DNA from: DATBFU01 sp046735265
GTDB taxonomy: Bacteria > Acidobacteriota > Thermoanaerobaculia > UBA5066 > Gp7-AA6
Assembly: GCA_046735265.1 (NCBI GenBank)
Contig: JBKPSZ010000060.1
Location: 1-5,493, forward strand
DNA length: 5,493 nt
Direction: 5' to 3'
The notes beneath the pieces were generated by a model. The model saw only the letters and a program-made list of their open reading frames with translations. It did not search any database and was not told where the DNA came from. Below, one piece after another: positions 1 through 5,493 of the stretch. Position 1 is the stretch's first letter, and every line of letters begins with the position of its first letter. Both the position numbers and the translations under genes were made by a program.

Positions 1-218
1 ACGTCCTCCAGGTCAATCAGGGTTCGCTCTACCCCGCTCTTTACCGCCTCGAGGCGAAGGGCTGGATCCGCTCGGAGTGGGGCAGCTCCGAGAACAATCG
101 CCGCGCCCGCTTCTACGAGCTGACGCGGGGCGGCCGCCGGCAGCTCGCCGAGGAGACGCAGAGCTGGGAGCGCTTCGCCGCCGCGGTCTCGCGGGTGCTC
201 GAGGCGAACGAGTCATGA
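1..218 (+). CDS. PadR-family transcriptional regulator, 3' end (5' truncated)
   Basis: The window opens inside this gene; the reading frame begins at base 3 and gives the last 71 residues before the TGA at 216-218. The visible part starts with QGSLYPALYRLEAKGWI, the typical recognition helix and following helix of the PadR winged-helix domain. It continues with the wing (SSENNRRARFYELT), the conserved TRGGRRQL segment, and a short C-terminal helix (ETQSWERFAAAVSRVLEAN). PadR proteins are mostly dimeric repressors. In this short subclass the C-terminal part is a single helix, as seen here. The stop codon overlaps the start of the permease gene by 4 bases (ATGA), which implies co-transcription and translational coupling. 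By analogy with other PadR-permease pairs, the regulator probably controls its own operon; its ligand cannot be read from the sequence. The family call is firm; the N-terminus is missing. Confidence 0.9.
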   Translation, partial: VLQVNQGSLYPALYRLEAKGWIRSEWGSSENNRRARFYELTRGGRRQLAEETQSWERFAAAVSRVLEANES

Positions 219-2866
219 GCCGCCTGCGCGCCGCGTGGGCCGCTCTTTTCCGCCGCCGGGCGCTCGAGCGTCAGATGGACGAGGAGATGCGCTTCCACCT
301 CGAGATGGAGATCCAGAAGCTCGAGCGGCGCGGCCTCGATCGCGAAACGGCGCGCTCCGAGGCCCTGCGCCGCTTCGGCGGAGTCGAGAAATACAAGGAA
401 GAGTGCCGCGACGCCCGGGGGGTCACGCCCCTCGAGACCCTGCGGCAGGACGTCCGCTTCGCCCTGCGGGGGCTGAAGCGCAATCCGGGCTACGCGGCCG
501 CGGCGCTCGCGACCCTCGCCCTCGGAATCGGGGCCAACGTGGCGGTCTTCTCGATCGTGCACGGCGTTTTCCTCCAGTCGCTCCCGTACGGCGGCGGCGA
601 GCGCCTCGTGCGCCTGCGGGCGGACGTCCGCGCGTCGAACCTCTCGGACATCGGCTTCTCGCCTCCGGAGGTCTCCGACTTCACAACGCAGACGCAATCC
701 CTGGAGGGAGTCGCCGAGTACCACTCGATGTGGTTCATCCTGCTCCGGGAGCCGGAGCCCGAGCGCGTCCAGACGGGTGTCGTGTCGGCGAACTTCTTCG
801 GCGTGCTCGGAGTCGAGCCGATCCTCGGCCGGTCGTTCCGGCGGGGAGAGGACGCACCCGGCGCCGAGCCGGTGCTCCTCCTCTCCTACGACTACTGGAA
901 GCGCAAGCACGGCGGGGATCCGAAAGTGGTCGGCCGAACCTTCAAGATGAACGACCGGATCCACACGGTCGTCGGCGTTCTTCCGCCGATGCCGGCCTAT
1001 CCCGACGAGAACGACGTTTTCATGCCGGCTTCGGCGTGCCCCTTCCGCGGAAGCGCGGCCGCTTCCAGCAACCGGAACGCGCGCATGCTCCTCCTCTTCG
1101 CACGCGAGAAGTCTGGCGTCTCGCTCGCCGGCTTGAACGCCGATCTCGCGACCGTCCTCTCCCGGCTCGGGCGCCAGTACCCGGACGCCTACCCGGCGCC
1201 GGAAGCCCGCGCCGCCGTGACCGCCGTGCCCTTGAAGACCGAGCTGACGCAACGGGCGCGTCCGACGTTTCTCGTTCTTCTCGCGACCGTCGGCCTGGTC
1301 CTCCTTCTCGCGTGCGCCAACGTGGCGAACCTGACCCTGGCGCGGCTGCTCCGGCGCCAGCGGGAGATGGCTCTCCGGACCGCGCTCGGCGCGGGCCGGG
1401 CGCGCCTCGTCCGACAGATGCTGACGGAGAGCCTCGTCCTGTCGCTCGGCGGCGGGCTCCTCGGCGTCGGCGTGGCCTTCGTGACGCTGGATCTGCTGGT
1501 CTCTTTCGCAGCGCGCTTCACGGCGCGGGCGACCGAGATCCGCATCGACGGTCCTGTCCTTCTCTTCGCCCTCGCCATCTCGCTCGTGACCGGAATCGCC
1601 TTCGGACTCCTTCCCTCTCTCTCTTCGCGCGGGAATCTCGTCGCGGCGCTCCACGACGGGGGCGACCGCACGACCGGCGGCCTCGCGCGGCACCGCCTGC
1701 GCAGCGCTCTCATCGCCGTTCAGGTGGCCGTCTCCTTCATGCTCCTGATCGGCGCGGGCCTGATGCTCCGCAGCCTCTGGAAGCTCGCCCAGGTCGATCC
1801 CGGGTTCCGGACCGAGCACGTCCTGATGGCCCGTCTCGACCTGAATTTCTCCAAGTACCGCAGCATCGATCCGCGGCGGCCCTTCCAGAAGCGCCTTCTC
1901 GACCGGATCTCGGGGCAGCCGGGCGTGATCTCGGCGGCAATCGCCAGCACTTTCCCGCTGAACGAAGGGGGACCGCAGAACGGGAGCTACCGCATCGAGG
2001 GGCAGCCCGTCCCGAGACCCGAGGCACAGCCCCAGGCCGACTTCCAGCTGGTCTCCTCCGGCTACTTCGAGACGATCGGCGTTCCGGTCCTGTCCGGGCG
2101 CGGCCTCGCCGAGTCCGACAGGCCGGGCTCCCCCCGCGTGGCGGTGATCAACCGGACGATGGCCCGGCACGTCTGGGGGCCGGTCGATCCGATCGGCAAG
2201 CGGGTCTCCGTCGACGACGGGCAGAACTGGATCGAGATCGTCGGCGTCGTCGGCGACGTGCGCCAGTACGGCCTCGACCAGCGCCCGACGGACCAGGTCT
2301 ACCTCGCTTCCCCGCAGTTTCCGCCGCTCTCCTCGACGCTGCTCCTGCGGACCTCGTCGAACCCAATGTCGATGTCGCGGCTCGTGCGCGACGCGGTGCA
2401 CGGAATCGATCCGGAGCAGGCCGTCGACCGTTTCCGGACGCTCGAGCAGGTGCGCGAGAGCTCTCTCGCCTCCCCGCGGCTGACTTCGATTCTCCTGGCG
2501 CTTTTCGCGATCGTGGCGCTCGCAATCACCTCCGCGGGCATCGCCGGTGTGGTCGCGTTCTCCGTCGGCGAGCGGACCCAGGAGTTCGGGATCCGTCTCG
2601 CGCTCGGCGCCGACCCGCGTCAGGTCGTTCGCATGGTCCTGCGGCAGGCGATGGTCACGGTCGCAGTCGGGCTGGCGTTCGGATTCATCGGCGCGCACCT
2701 GATCGCGGGAGCGATGTCGCGGCTCCTCTTCGAGGTCAACGCCACCGATCCGCCGACGTTCCTCGCGATGTCCCTGGCGCTCGCGGGCGTCGCAGCGGCG
2801 GCGAGCTTTCTCCCGGCCCGGCGGATCACGGCGGTCGATCCCATGATCGCTCTGCGGACGAGCTGA
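215..2866 (+). CDS. ADOP-type MacB/FtsX-like ABC transporter permease (883 aa)
   Basis: An integral membrane permease of the MacB/FtsX superfamily in the duplicated 'ADOP' form. I chose the ATG at 215 because it overlaps the PadR stop and gives the expected N-terminus; the frame is open upstream to an ATG at 77, but that part overlaps PadR coding sequence. A soluble helical prefix (about residues 1-75, with MDEEMRFHLEMEIQKLERRGL and EALRRFGGVEKYKEECRD) is characteristic of the family. Then come TM1 (about 95-118), a first periplasmic MacB-type core domain (about 120-345), and an FtsX domain with three TM segments (about 352-373, 403-428, 446-467) carrying RQREMALRTALGAGR. The second half repeats the pattern: a TM at about 496-516, a periplasmic domain (about 517-745), and a second FtsX domain with TMs near 757-782, 811-835 and 847-866, carrying ERTQEFGIRLALGADPRQ. 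The protein ends in the conserved ARRITAVDPMIALR tail. One chain therefore resembles two fused MacB-like permeases. No ATPase gene follows, as is usual for this family. The substrate is unknown; mechanical transmission or export of peptides, lipids or drugs is possible by analogy with MacB. Confidence 0.93.
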   Translation: MSRLRAAWAALFRRRALERQMDEEMRFHLEMEIQKLERRGLDRETARSEALRRFGGVEKYKEECRDARGVTPLETLRQDVRFALRGLKRNPGYAAAALATLALGIGANVAVFSIVHGVFLQSLPYGGGERLVRLRADVRASNLSDIGFSPPEVSDFTTQTQSLEGVAEYHSMWFILLREPEPERVQTGVVSANFFGVLGVEPILGRSFRRGEDAPGAEPVLLLSYDYWKRKHGGDPKVVGRTFKMNDRIHTVVGVLPPMPAYPDENDVFMPASACPFRGSAAASSNRNARMLLLFAREKSGVSLAGLNADLATVLSRLGRQYPDAYPAPEARAAVTAVPLKTELTQRARPTFLVLLATVGLVLLLACANVANLTLARLLRRQREMALRTALGAGRARLVRQMLTESLVLSLGGGLLGVGVAFVTLDLLVSFAARFTARATEIRIDGPVLLFALAISLVTGIAFGLLPSLSSRGNLVAALHDGGDRTTGGLARHRLRSALIAVQVAVSFMLLIGAGLMLRSLWKLAQVDPGFRTEHVLMARLDLNFSKYRSIDPRRPFQKRLLDRISGQPGVISAAIASTFPLNEGGPQNGSYRIEGQPVPRPEAQPQADFQLVSSGYFETIGVPVLSGRGLAESDRPGSPRVAVINRTMARHVWGPVDPIGKRVSVDDGQNWIEIVGVVGDVRQYGLDQRPTDQVYLASPQFPPLSSTLLLRTSSNPMSMSRLVRDAVHGIDPEQAVDRFRTLEQVRESSLASPRLTSILLALFAIVALAITSAGIAGVVAFSVGERTQEFGIRLALGADPRQVVRMVLRQAMVTVAVGLAFGFIGAHLIAGAMSRLLFEVNATDPPTFLAMSLALAGVAAAASFLPARRITAVDPMIALRTS

Positions 2867-2874
2867 AAACCATC

Positions 2875-2880
2875 GGAGGA
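2875..2880 (+). promoter_or_regulatory. Ribosome binding site of the small secreted protein gene
   Basis: GGAGGA lies 3 bases before the ATG at 2884, in the 17-base gap after the permease stop. It is a near-perfect Shine-Dalgarno sequence, though the spacing is on the short side. It supports 2884 as a real start within a frame that is otherwise open far upstream. Confidence 0.7.
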
Positions 2881-2883
2881 GCG

Positions 2884-3174
2884 ATGAAAAACGCCCGACG
2901 AATCGCATCCCTGGCTCTGGCGGCTCTCGTCTCCTCCGCGAGCCTCGCGTTCGCGGCCCTTCCGGACTCGGAGATGGCAGACACGGCGCCGTCCGCTCCC
3001 GTCTTCGCGCCGCCCGACCGCAAGCCCGATCCGCCGCCGGTGCGCTCCTCGGCCCGCTCGAACCGATCGATCGAGGCGGGCCGCAAGAAATCGCGCCCCG
3101 CGGGCAAGCGGCCCACACCGCCGCGGGCCGCCTCGAAGAAGGCGTCGCCTCCTCCGGCGAACGTGGAAGGCTAG
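2884..3174 (+). CDS. Small secreted Pro/Lys/Arg-rich hypothetical protein (96 aa)
   Basis: I do not recognise a family. The start is fixed by ATG after GGAGGA. The N-terminus MKNARRIASLALAALVSS is a clear Sec signal peptide (positive n-region, Ala/Leu core) with a probable cleavage after AFA at residue 24. The mature part of about 72 residues has 16 prolines and many Arg, Lys, Ser and Ala, and lacks Cys, Trp and Tyr. It has an acidic start (PDSEMAD), a proline-rich middle (around 43-52) and a basic tail (GRKKSRPAGKR, SKK). It looks disordered, perhaps a linker or a cell-surface or nucleic-acid-binding tail, but no function can be assigned. It lies 17 bases after the permease gene, so it is probably in the PadR-permease transcript. 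The frame is open through the whole permease gene because of high GC, so openness alone is not evidence; the ribosome binding site and signal peptide are. Confidence 0.68.
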   Translation: MKNARRIASLALAALVSSASLAFAALPDSEMADTAPSAPVFAPPDRKPDPPPVRSSARSNRSIEAGRKKSRPAGKRPTPPRAASKKASPPPANVEG

Positions 3175-3201
3175 AGAGCCCGCCGTCGCGCGCCTCCGTC
3201 C

Positions 3202-3231
3202 TCGACGTCTCTCAGACCAGTCGGGTAAACT
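3202..3231 (+). promoter_or_regulatory. Weak sigma-70-like promoter candidate upstream of the FKBP gene
   Basis: TCGACG (3202-3207) matches four of six bases of the -35 consensus, and TAAACT (3226-3231) matches four of six of the -10 consensus, with 18 bases between. It sits about 40 bases before the FKBP start, in the only gap between the upstream operon and this gene. The match is modest, and promoter consensus in this type of organism is poorly known, so this is only a candidate. Confidence 0.3.
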
Positions 3232-3238
3232 CCGGCGC

Positions 3239-3255
3239 CCGGATCGAGGATCCGG
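3239..3255 (+). repeat. Short inverted repeat in the FKBP 5' leader
   Basis: CCGGATC, GAG, GATCCGG: perfect 7-base arms around a 3-base loop, ending 3 bases before the AAGGAG ribosome binding site. It could be a small hairpin in the mRNA leader or an operator half-site pair. With such short arms in GC-rich DNA, chance is also possible. Confidence 0.35.
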
Positions 3256-3258
3256 CGA

Positions 3259-3264
3259 AAGGAG
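3259..3264 (+). promoter_or_regulatory. Ribosome binding site of the FKBP gene
   Basis: AAGGAG with 5 bases before the ATG at 3270 is a strong, well-spaced Shine-Dalgarno sequence. It fixes the start at the beginning of the signal peptide. Confidence 0.8.
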
Positions 3265-3269
3265 AGATC

Positions 3270-3725
3270 ATGAGGAAGATCGCCGCGCTGTTGGCCGCGG
3301 GGGCCGTTCTGGCGCTCGCCGCGCCGTTCGCCTCGGCCGACGAGAAGAAGGACGAGGGAAAAATGGAATACAAGTGGGAGTCGACGCCGACGGGTCTGAA
3401 GTATCAGGACCTGAAGGAAGGAGACGGGCCGACTCCGAAGAACGGCCAGACCTGCGTCGTCAACTACACCGGCTGGCTCTGGGAAGGCGGCCAAAAGGGG
3501 AAGAAGTTCGACAGCTCGCTCGACCGCGGGACGCCGTTCGAGTTCGGCCTCGGCATGGGGCGCGTGATCAAGGGGTGGGACCAGGGCGTCGCGACGATGA
3601 AGGTGGGCGGCAAGCGGCTGCTCCTCGTTCCGCCGCAGCTCGGTTACGGCGCGCGCGGCGCCGGGGGGCTCATTCCGCCGAACGCAACTCTTCTCTTCGA
3701 AGTGGATCTGATCGGCGTCAAGTGA
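3270..3725 (+). CDS. Secreted FKBP-type peptidyl-prolyl cis-trans isomerase (151 aa)
   Basis: Catalyses cis-trans isomerisation of X-Pro bonds, so it probably helps fold exported proteins outside the cytoplasm. Residues 1-23 form a Sec signal peptide (MRKIAALLAAGAVLALAAPFASA) with likely cleavage before DEKK; there is no lipobox cysteine. After a short charged linker, one FKBP domain covers about residues 40-151. The residues lining the active site in FKBP12 can be placed by eye: Tyr66 (NYTG), Phe80-Asp81 (KFDSS), Arg86, Phe90, Val99-Ile100 (GRVIKGWD), Trp103, Tyr126 (LGYG) and Phe143 (LLFEVDLIGV). All are conserved, so an active enzyme is expected. Compared with FKBP12 there is a roughly four-residue insertion in WLWEGGQKGKKF. 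There is no N-terminal dimerisation domain as in Mip or FkpA, so it is a minimal single-domain form. The stop codon lies inside a strong downstream hairpin. Confidence 0.95.
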   Translation: MRKIAALLAAGAVLALAAPFASADEKKDEGKMEYKWESTPTGLKYQDLKEGDGPTPKNGQTCVVNYTGWLWEGGQKGKKFDSSLDRGTPFEFGLGMGRVIKGWDQGVATMKVGGKRLLLVPPQLGYGARGAGGLIPPNATLLFEVDLIGVK

Positions 3726-3754
3726 CGAAGCGCGCGCCCTCGCGCGCTTCGTCA
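3723..3754 (+). terminator. Perfect 14-bp hairpin at the FKBP stop codon
   Basis: TGACGAAGCGCGCG (3723-3736) and its exact reverse complement (3741-3754) flank a CCCT loop. The first three bases of the left arm are the FKBP stop codon. An RNA stem this GC-rich would be very stable and could end transcription or protect the mRNA 3' end. No run of T follows (the next bases are TCCCGA), so it is not a classical intrinsic terminator. The right arm belongs to the 47-base repeat described separately. Confidence 0.5.
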
Positions 3755-3776
3755 TCCCGAACGGAGCGACGGATCC
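3730..3776. repeat. Intergenic direct repeat, copy 1 (47 bp)
   Basis: This copy matches 3802-3848 at 45 of 47 positions; the differences are A3761/G3833 and C3770/G3842. The unit has a GCGCGCG-CCCT-CGCGCGC palindrome followed by CTTCGTCATCCCGA and a GGAGCGA-GGATCC segment. The second half resembles a TCATCCCGAGCGNAGCGAGG-type motif that I recall from non-coding stretches of many unrelated bacterial genomes. It may be a REP/MITE-like dispersed element, but copy number outside this window is unknown. Confidence 0.8.
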
Positions 3777-3801
3777 CGGACTCGGCAGCGGAGTATTCCC
3801 T

Positions 3802-3848
3802 GCGCGCGCCCTCGCGCGCTTCGTCATCCCGAGCGGAGCGAGGGATCC
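3802..3848. repeat. Intergenic direct repeat, copy 2 (47 bp)
   Basis: Second copy, exactly 72 bases downstream of copy 1, with two mismatches. Here the palindromic arms are only 7 bp (3802-3808 with 3813-3819), because the TGACGAA flank that extends the left arm in copy 1 is absent. The copy ends at GGATCC, 17 bases before the TTG proposed as the esterase start. The 25 bases between the copies (3777-3801) show no structure of their own. Confidence 0.8.
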
Positions 3849-3865
3849 AGCTCTTCCGCGCGTCG

Positions 3866-5493
3866 TTGCGACTGGCCGCGGCGGCTCTCGCCATCGGGCT
3901 TGTGGCCGAGCGGGCGACGGCCCGTCCGGCTTCCCCGGCGCCGGCCGCGCGGCTCCGGTTCGAGCTCTCCTTTCCCGTCGCGGTCCGCGCGGAGCCGGCC
4001 GACGGCCGTGTCTTCGTCATCGTCACGCGCGACGGGGCGACCGAGCCACGTTTTCAGTTCGGCAAGTCGGGCGGCCAGTATCGCTCCGTCCCTTTCTTCG
4101 GAGAGGACGTCGAGAATCTGGCACCGGGTCGAAGCGCCGTGATCGACGATCGCTCCGACGGGTACCCACTGGAGCGTCTCGCGGACCTGCCGCCCGGGGA
4201 CTACTGGGTCCAGGGGCTCTTGAACGTCTACACGACGTTCCGCCGCGCCGACGGCCACGTCTTGAAGATGCACATGGACCAGTGGGAGGGGCAGGATCTG
4301 ACCGTCTCGCCGAGCAACCTCGTGAGCGAGCCGCGGAAGGTGCATCTCGACCCTCGCATCGCGCAGACCGTCCGGATCTCGCTCGATCGCAAGATCCCGC
4401 CGATTCCGGTGCCCCCGGACACCGAGGACGTCAAGCACGTCCGGTTCGAGAGCCCGCTCCTCTCGAAGTTCTGGGGACAATCGATCCTGATCGGAGCGAC
4501 GATCCTGCTCCCGAAGGGGTACGGCCAGAACCCGCAGGTCTCCTACCCGGTGCTCTACGAGCAGGGTCACTTCTCGACGGGCGCGCCCGGCGGGTTTGGA
4601 GAGGAGGCGGCGCCGAAGCCCGACGCGACCGAACGGGAAAAGGAGCGCGCCCATCTCCGCCAGGAGTTTGCGAAGGCGTGGATCTCGGACGGATTTCCCC
4701 GGATGCTCTACGTCACCTTCCAGCACCCGACGCCGTATTACGACGACTCCTACGCGATCGACTCCCCCAACACCGGCCCGTACGGCCAGGCCATCACGCA
4801 GGAGCTGATTCCCTACATCGAGTCGCATTTCCGGGCGATCGCGAAACCCTGGGCCCGGATCCTTTCGGGAGGCTCGACGGGCGGCTGGGAGTCGCTGGCG
4901 CTCCAGATCTTCCATCCCGAGTTCTTCGGCGGGACGTTTTCCTACTGTCCCGATCCGGTGGACTTCCACTACTTCGAGATGGTCAACATCTACGAGTGGG
5001 ACAACGCCTGGCACCGGCAGACCGGATGGATCCAGGTTCCGATCCCGGGCGAACGCGCCGCCGACGGCCTCGTTCTCTCGACGATGAAGCAGCAGCTCGA
5101 CTACGAGCGCGCCATGGGCACGCGGGGCCGCTCCGGCGAGGATTGGGACTGCTGGCAGGCGGTTTACGGCCCGATCGGCGCCGACGGCTATTTCCAGCCG
5201 CTCTTCGATCCGGCGACCGGGGCGATCGACCGCAAGGTGGCCGAGTGGTGGAAGGACCACACGGACCTGACCGCGTACCTCGCGCGCCGCTGGGAGGAGA
5301 TCGGAGCGTCTCTCGCCGGGAAGATCCACATCTGGACCGGCGACATGGACACCTATTATCTGAACAACGCGGTCTACAAGCTCGAGGAGTTCCTCACGAC
5401 GACGCGCAGCCCGTCGTGGGGCGGCTCGATCACCTACGGCCCCCGACAGCCGCACTGCTGGGCCGGTCCGCTCTCGCCCGCCGACCGCTTCAA
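3866..5493 (+). CDS. Secreted alpha/beta-hydrolase, putative esterase (3' truncated)
   Basis: A large exported hydrolase of the putative-esterase (esterase D / enterochelin-esterase-like) alpha/beta fold; 542 residues are visible and the stop lies beyond the window. The TTG at 3866 is chosen because it begins a signal-peptide-like stretch (RLAAAALAIGLVAERATA, likely cleavage after residue 19). No good ribosome binding site is seen; alternatives are GTG at 3722 (overlapping the FKBP stop) or GTG at 3902. Residues about 30-160 look like an N-terminal beta-rich domain (LRFELSFPVAV to VHLDP). The catalytic domain starts near 190. It has a strand and loop ILIGATILLPKGYG and a nucleophile elbow SGGSTGGW with Ser337. 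WTGDMDTYYLNN supplies a probable acid (Asp493 or Asp495), and QPHCW supplies a probable catalytic His530. The spacing fits a Ser-Asp-His triad. The region between elbow and acid is long and rich in Trp and Tyr, perhaps a lid or substrate-binding insertion. The substrate is unknown; a carboxylic or carbohydrate ester is an inference from the family. Confidence 0.8.
   Translation, partial: MRLAAAALAIGLVAERATARPASPAPAARLRFELSFPVAVRAEPADGRVFVIVTRDGATEPRFQFGKSGGQYRSVPFFGEDVENLAPGRSAVIDDRSDGYPLERLADLPPGDYWVQGLLNVYTTFRRADGHVLKMHMDQWEGQDLTVSPSNLVSEPRKVHLDPRIAQTVRISLDRKIPPIPVPPDTEDVKHVRFESPLLSKFWGQSILIGATILLPKGYGQNPQVSYPVLYEQGHFSTGAPGGFGEEAAPKPDATEREKERAHLRQEFAKAWISDGFPRMLYVTFQHPTPYYDDSYAIDSPNTGPYGQAITQELIPYIESHFRAIAKPWARILSGGSTGGWESLALQIFHPEFFGGTFSYCPDPVDFHYFEMVNIYEWDNAWHRQTGWIQVPIPGERAADGLVLSTMKQQLDYERAMGTRGRSGEDWDCWQAVYGPIGADGYFQPLFDPATGAIDRKVAEWWKDHTDLTAYLARRWEEIGASLAGKIHIWTGDMDTYYLNNAVYKLEEFLTTTRSPSWGGSITYGPRQPHCWAGPLSPADRF

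Noticed and set aside
77..214. N-terminal extension of the permease to the ATG at 77
   Set aside because: This stretch overlaps the well-supported PadR coding sequence, and its translation is Arg-rich without family similarity; the ATG at 215 gives the expected prefix domain.
235..2883. Long + strand open frame overlapping the permease and running into the small secreted protein
   Set aside because: The translation is a low-complexity Arg/Pro/Gly-rich product typical of an out-of-frame reading. Only the part from ATG 2884, with its own ribosome binding site and signal peptide, is supported.
113..3118. A roughly 1000-codon open frame on the minus strand covering the permease gene
   Set aside because: It is the antisense shadow of a GC-rich gene with G/C-ending codons. 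The translation is Arg/Glu/Asp-rich with no recognisable domains, while the + strand frame gives a textbook permease.
3723..3770. Classical rho-independent terminator after FKBP
   Set aside because: The stem is strong but no T-tract follows, so I list it only as a terminator-like hairpin with moderate confidence.
3171..3827. Minus-strand open frame over the FKBP gene and repeats
   Set aside because: It is antisense to a clear FKBP gene. Its start is made of repeat sequence (MTKRARARAG and similar), a common source of false ORFs.
3730..3848. Possible CRISPR array
   Set aside because: There are only two repeat units, the 25-base interval is a single non-diagnostic spacer, the unit is 47 bases with a long GC palindrome, and no cas genes are present.
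3824..5455. Minus-strand open frame of 543 codons opposite the esterase
   Set aside because: The + strand frame contains a signal peptide, GGSTGG nucleophile elbow and conserved hydrolase segments. The minus frame is a composition-driven shadow.

Overview
The window looks like chromosomal DNA from a GC-rich bacterium (roughly two-thirds GC by eye, with strong G/C preference at third codon positions). The leading suspect is an Acidobacteriota-type organism. The main reason is the PadR-type regulator overlapping a large MacB/FtsX-like permease with no ATPase gene beside it, an arrangement typical of the 'acidobacterial duplicated orphan permease' (ADOP) families. This placement is an inference; there is no rRNA or other phylogenetic marker here. 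All supported genes are on the + strand.

Layout. 1-218: 3' end of a PadR-family transcriptional regulator. 215-2866: an 883-residue ADOP-type permease whose ATG overlaps the PadR stop by 4 bases. 2884-3174: a 96-residue secreted Pro/Lys/Arg-rich protein of unknown function, 17 bases downstream with a good ribosome binding site, probably in the same transcript. 3175-3269: a short intergenic stretch with a weak promoter candidate, a small inverted repeat and a strong ribosome binding site. 3270-3725: a secreted single-domain FKBP-type peptidyl-prolyl isomerase. 3726-3865: two copies of a 47-base repeat, 72 bases apart; the first forms a perfect 14-bp hairpin that includes the FKBP stop codon. 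About 3866-5493: a large secreted alpha/beta-hydrolase (putative esterase) that runs off the window end.

The first three genes look like one unit in which a PadR repressor controls a permease and a small exported protein. The FKBP and esterase genes are separate exported proteins; nothing ties them functionally to the permease beyond their extracytoplasmic location. The window is mostly ordinary. The most interesting part is the repeat-bearing junction between FKBP and esterase: the repeats stay open in the esterase frame right back to a GTG overlapping the FKBP stop, and the true esterase start is unclear. I see no convincing evidence of a new defence, mobile or RNA-guided system.
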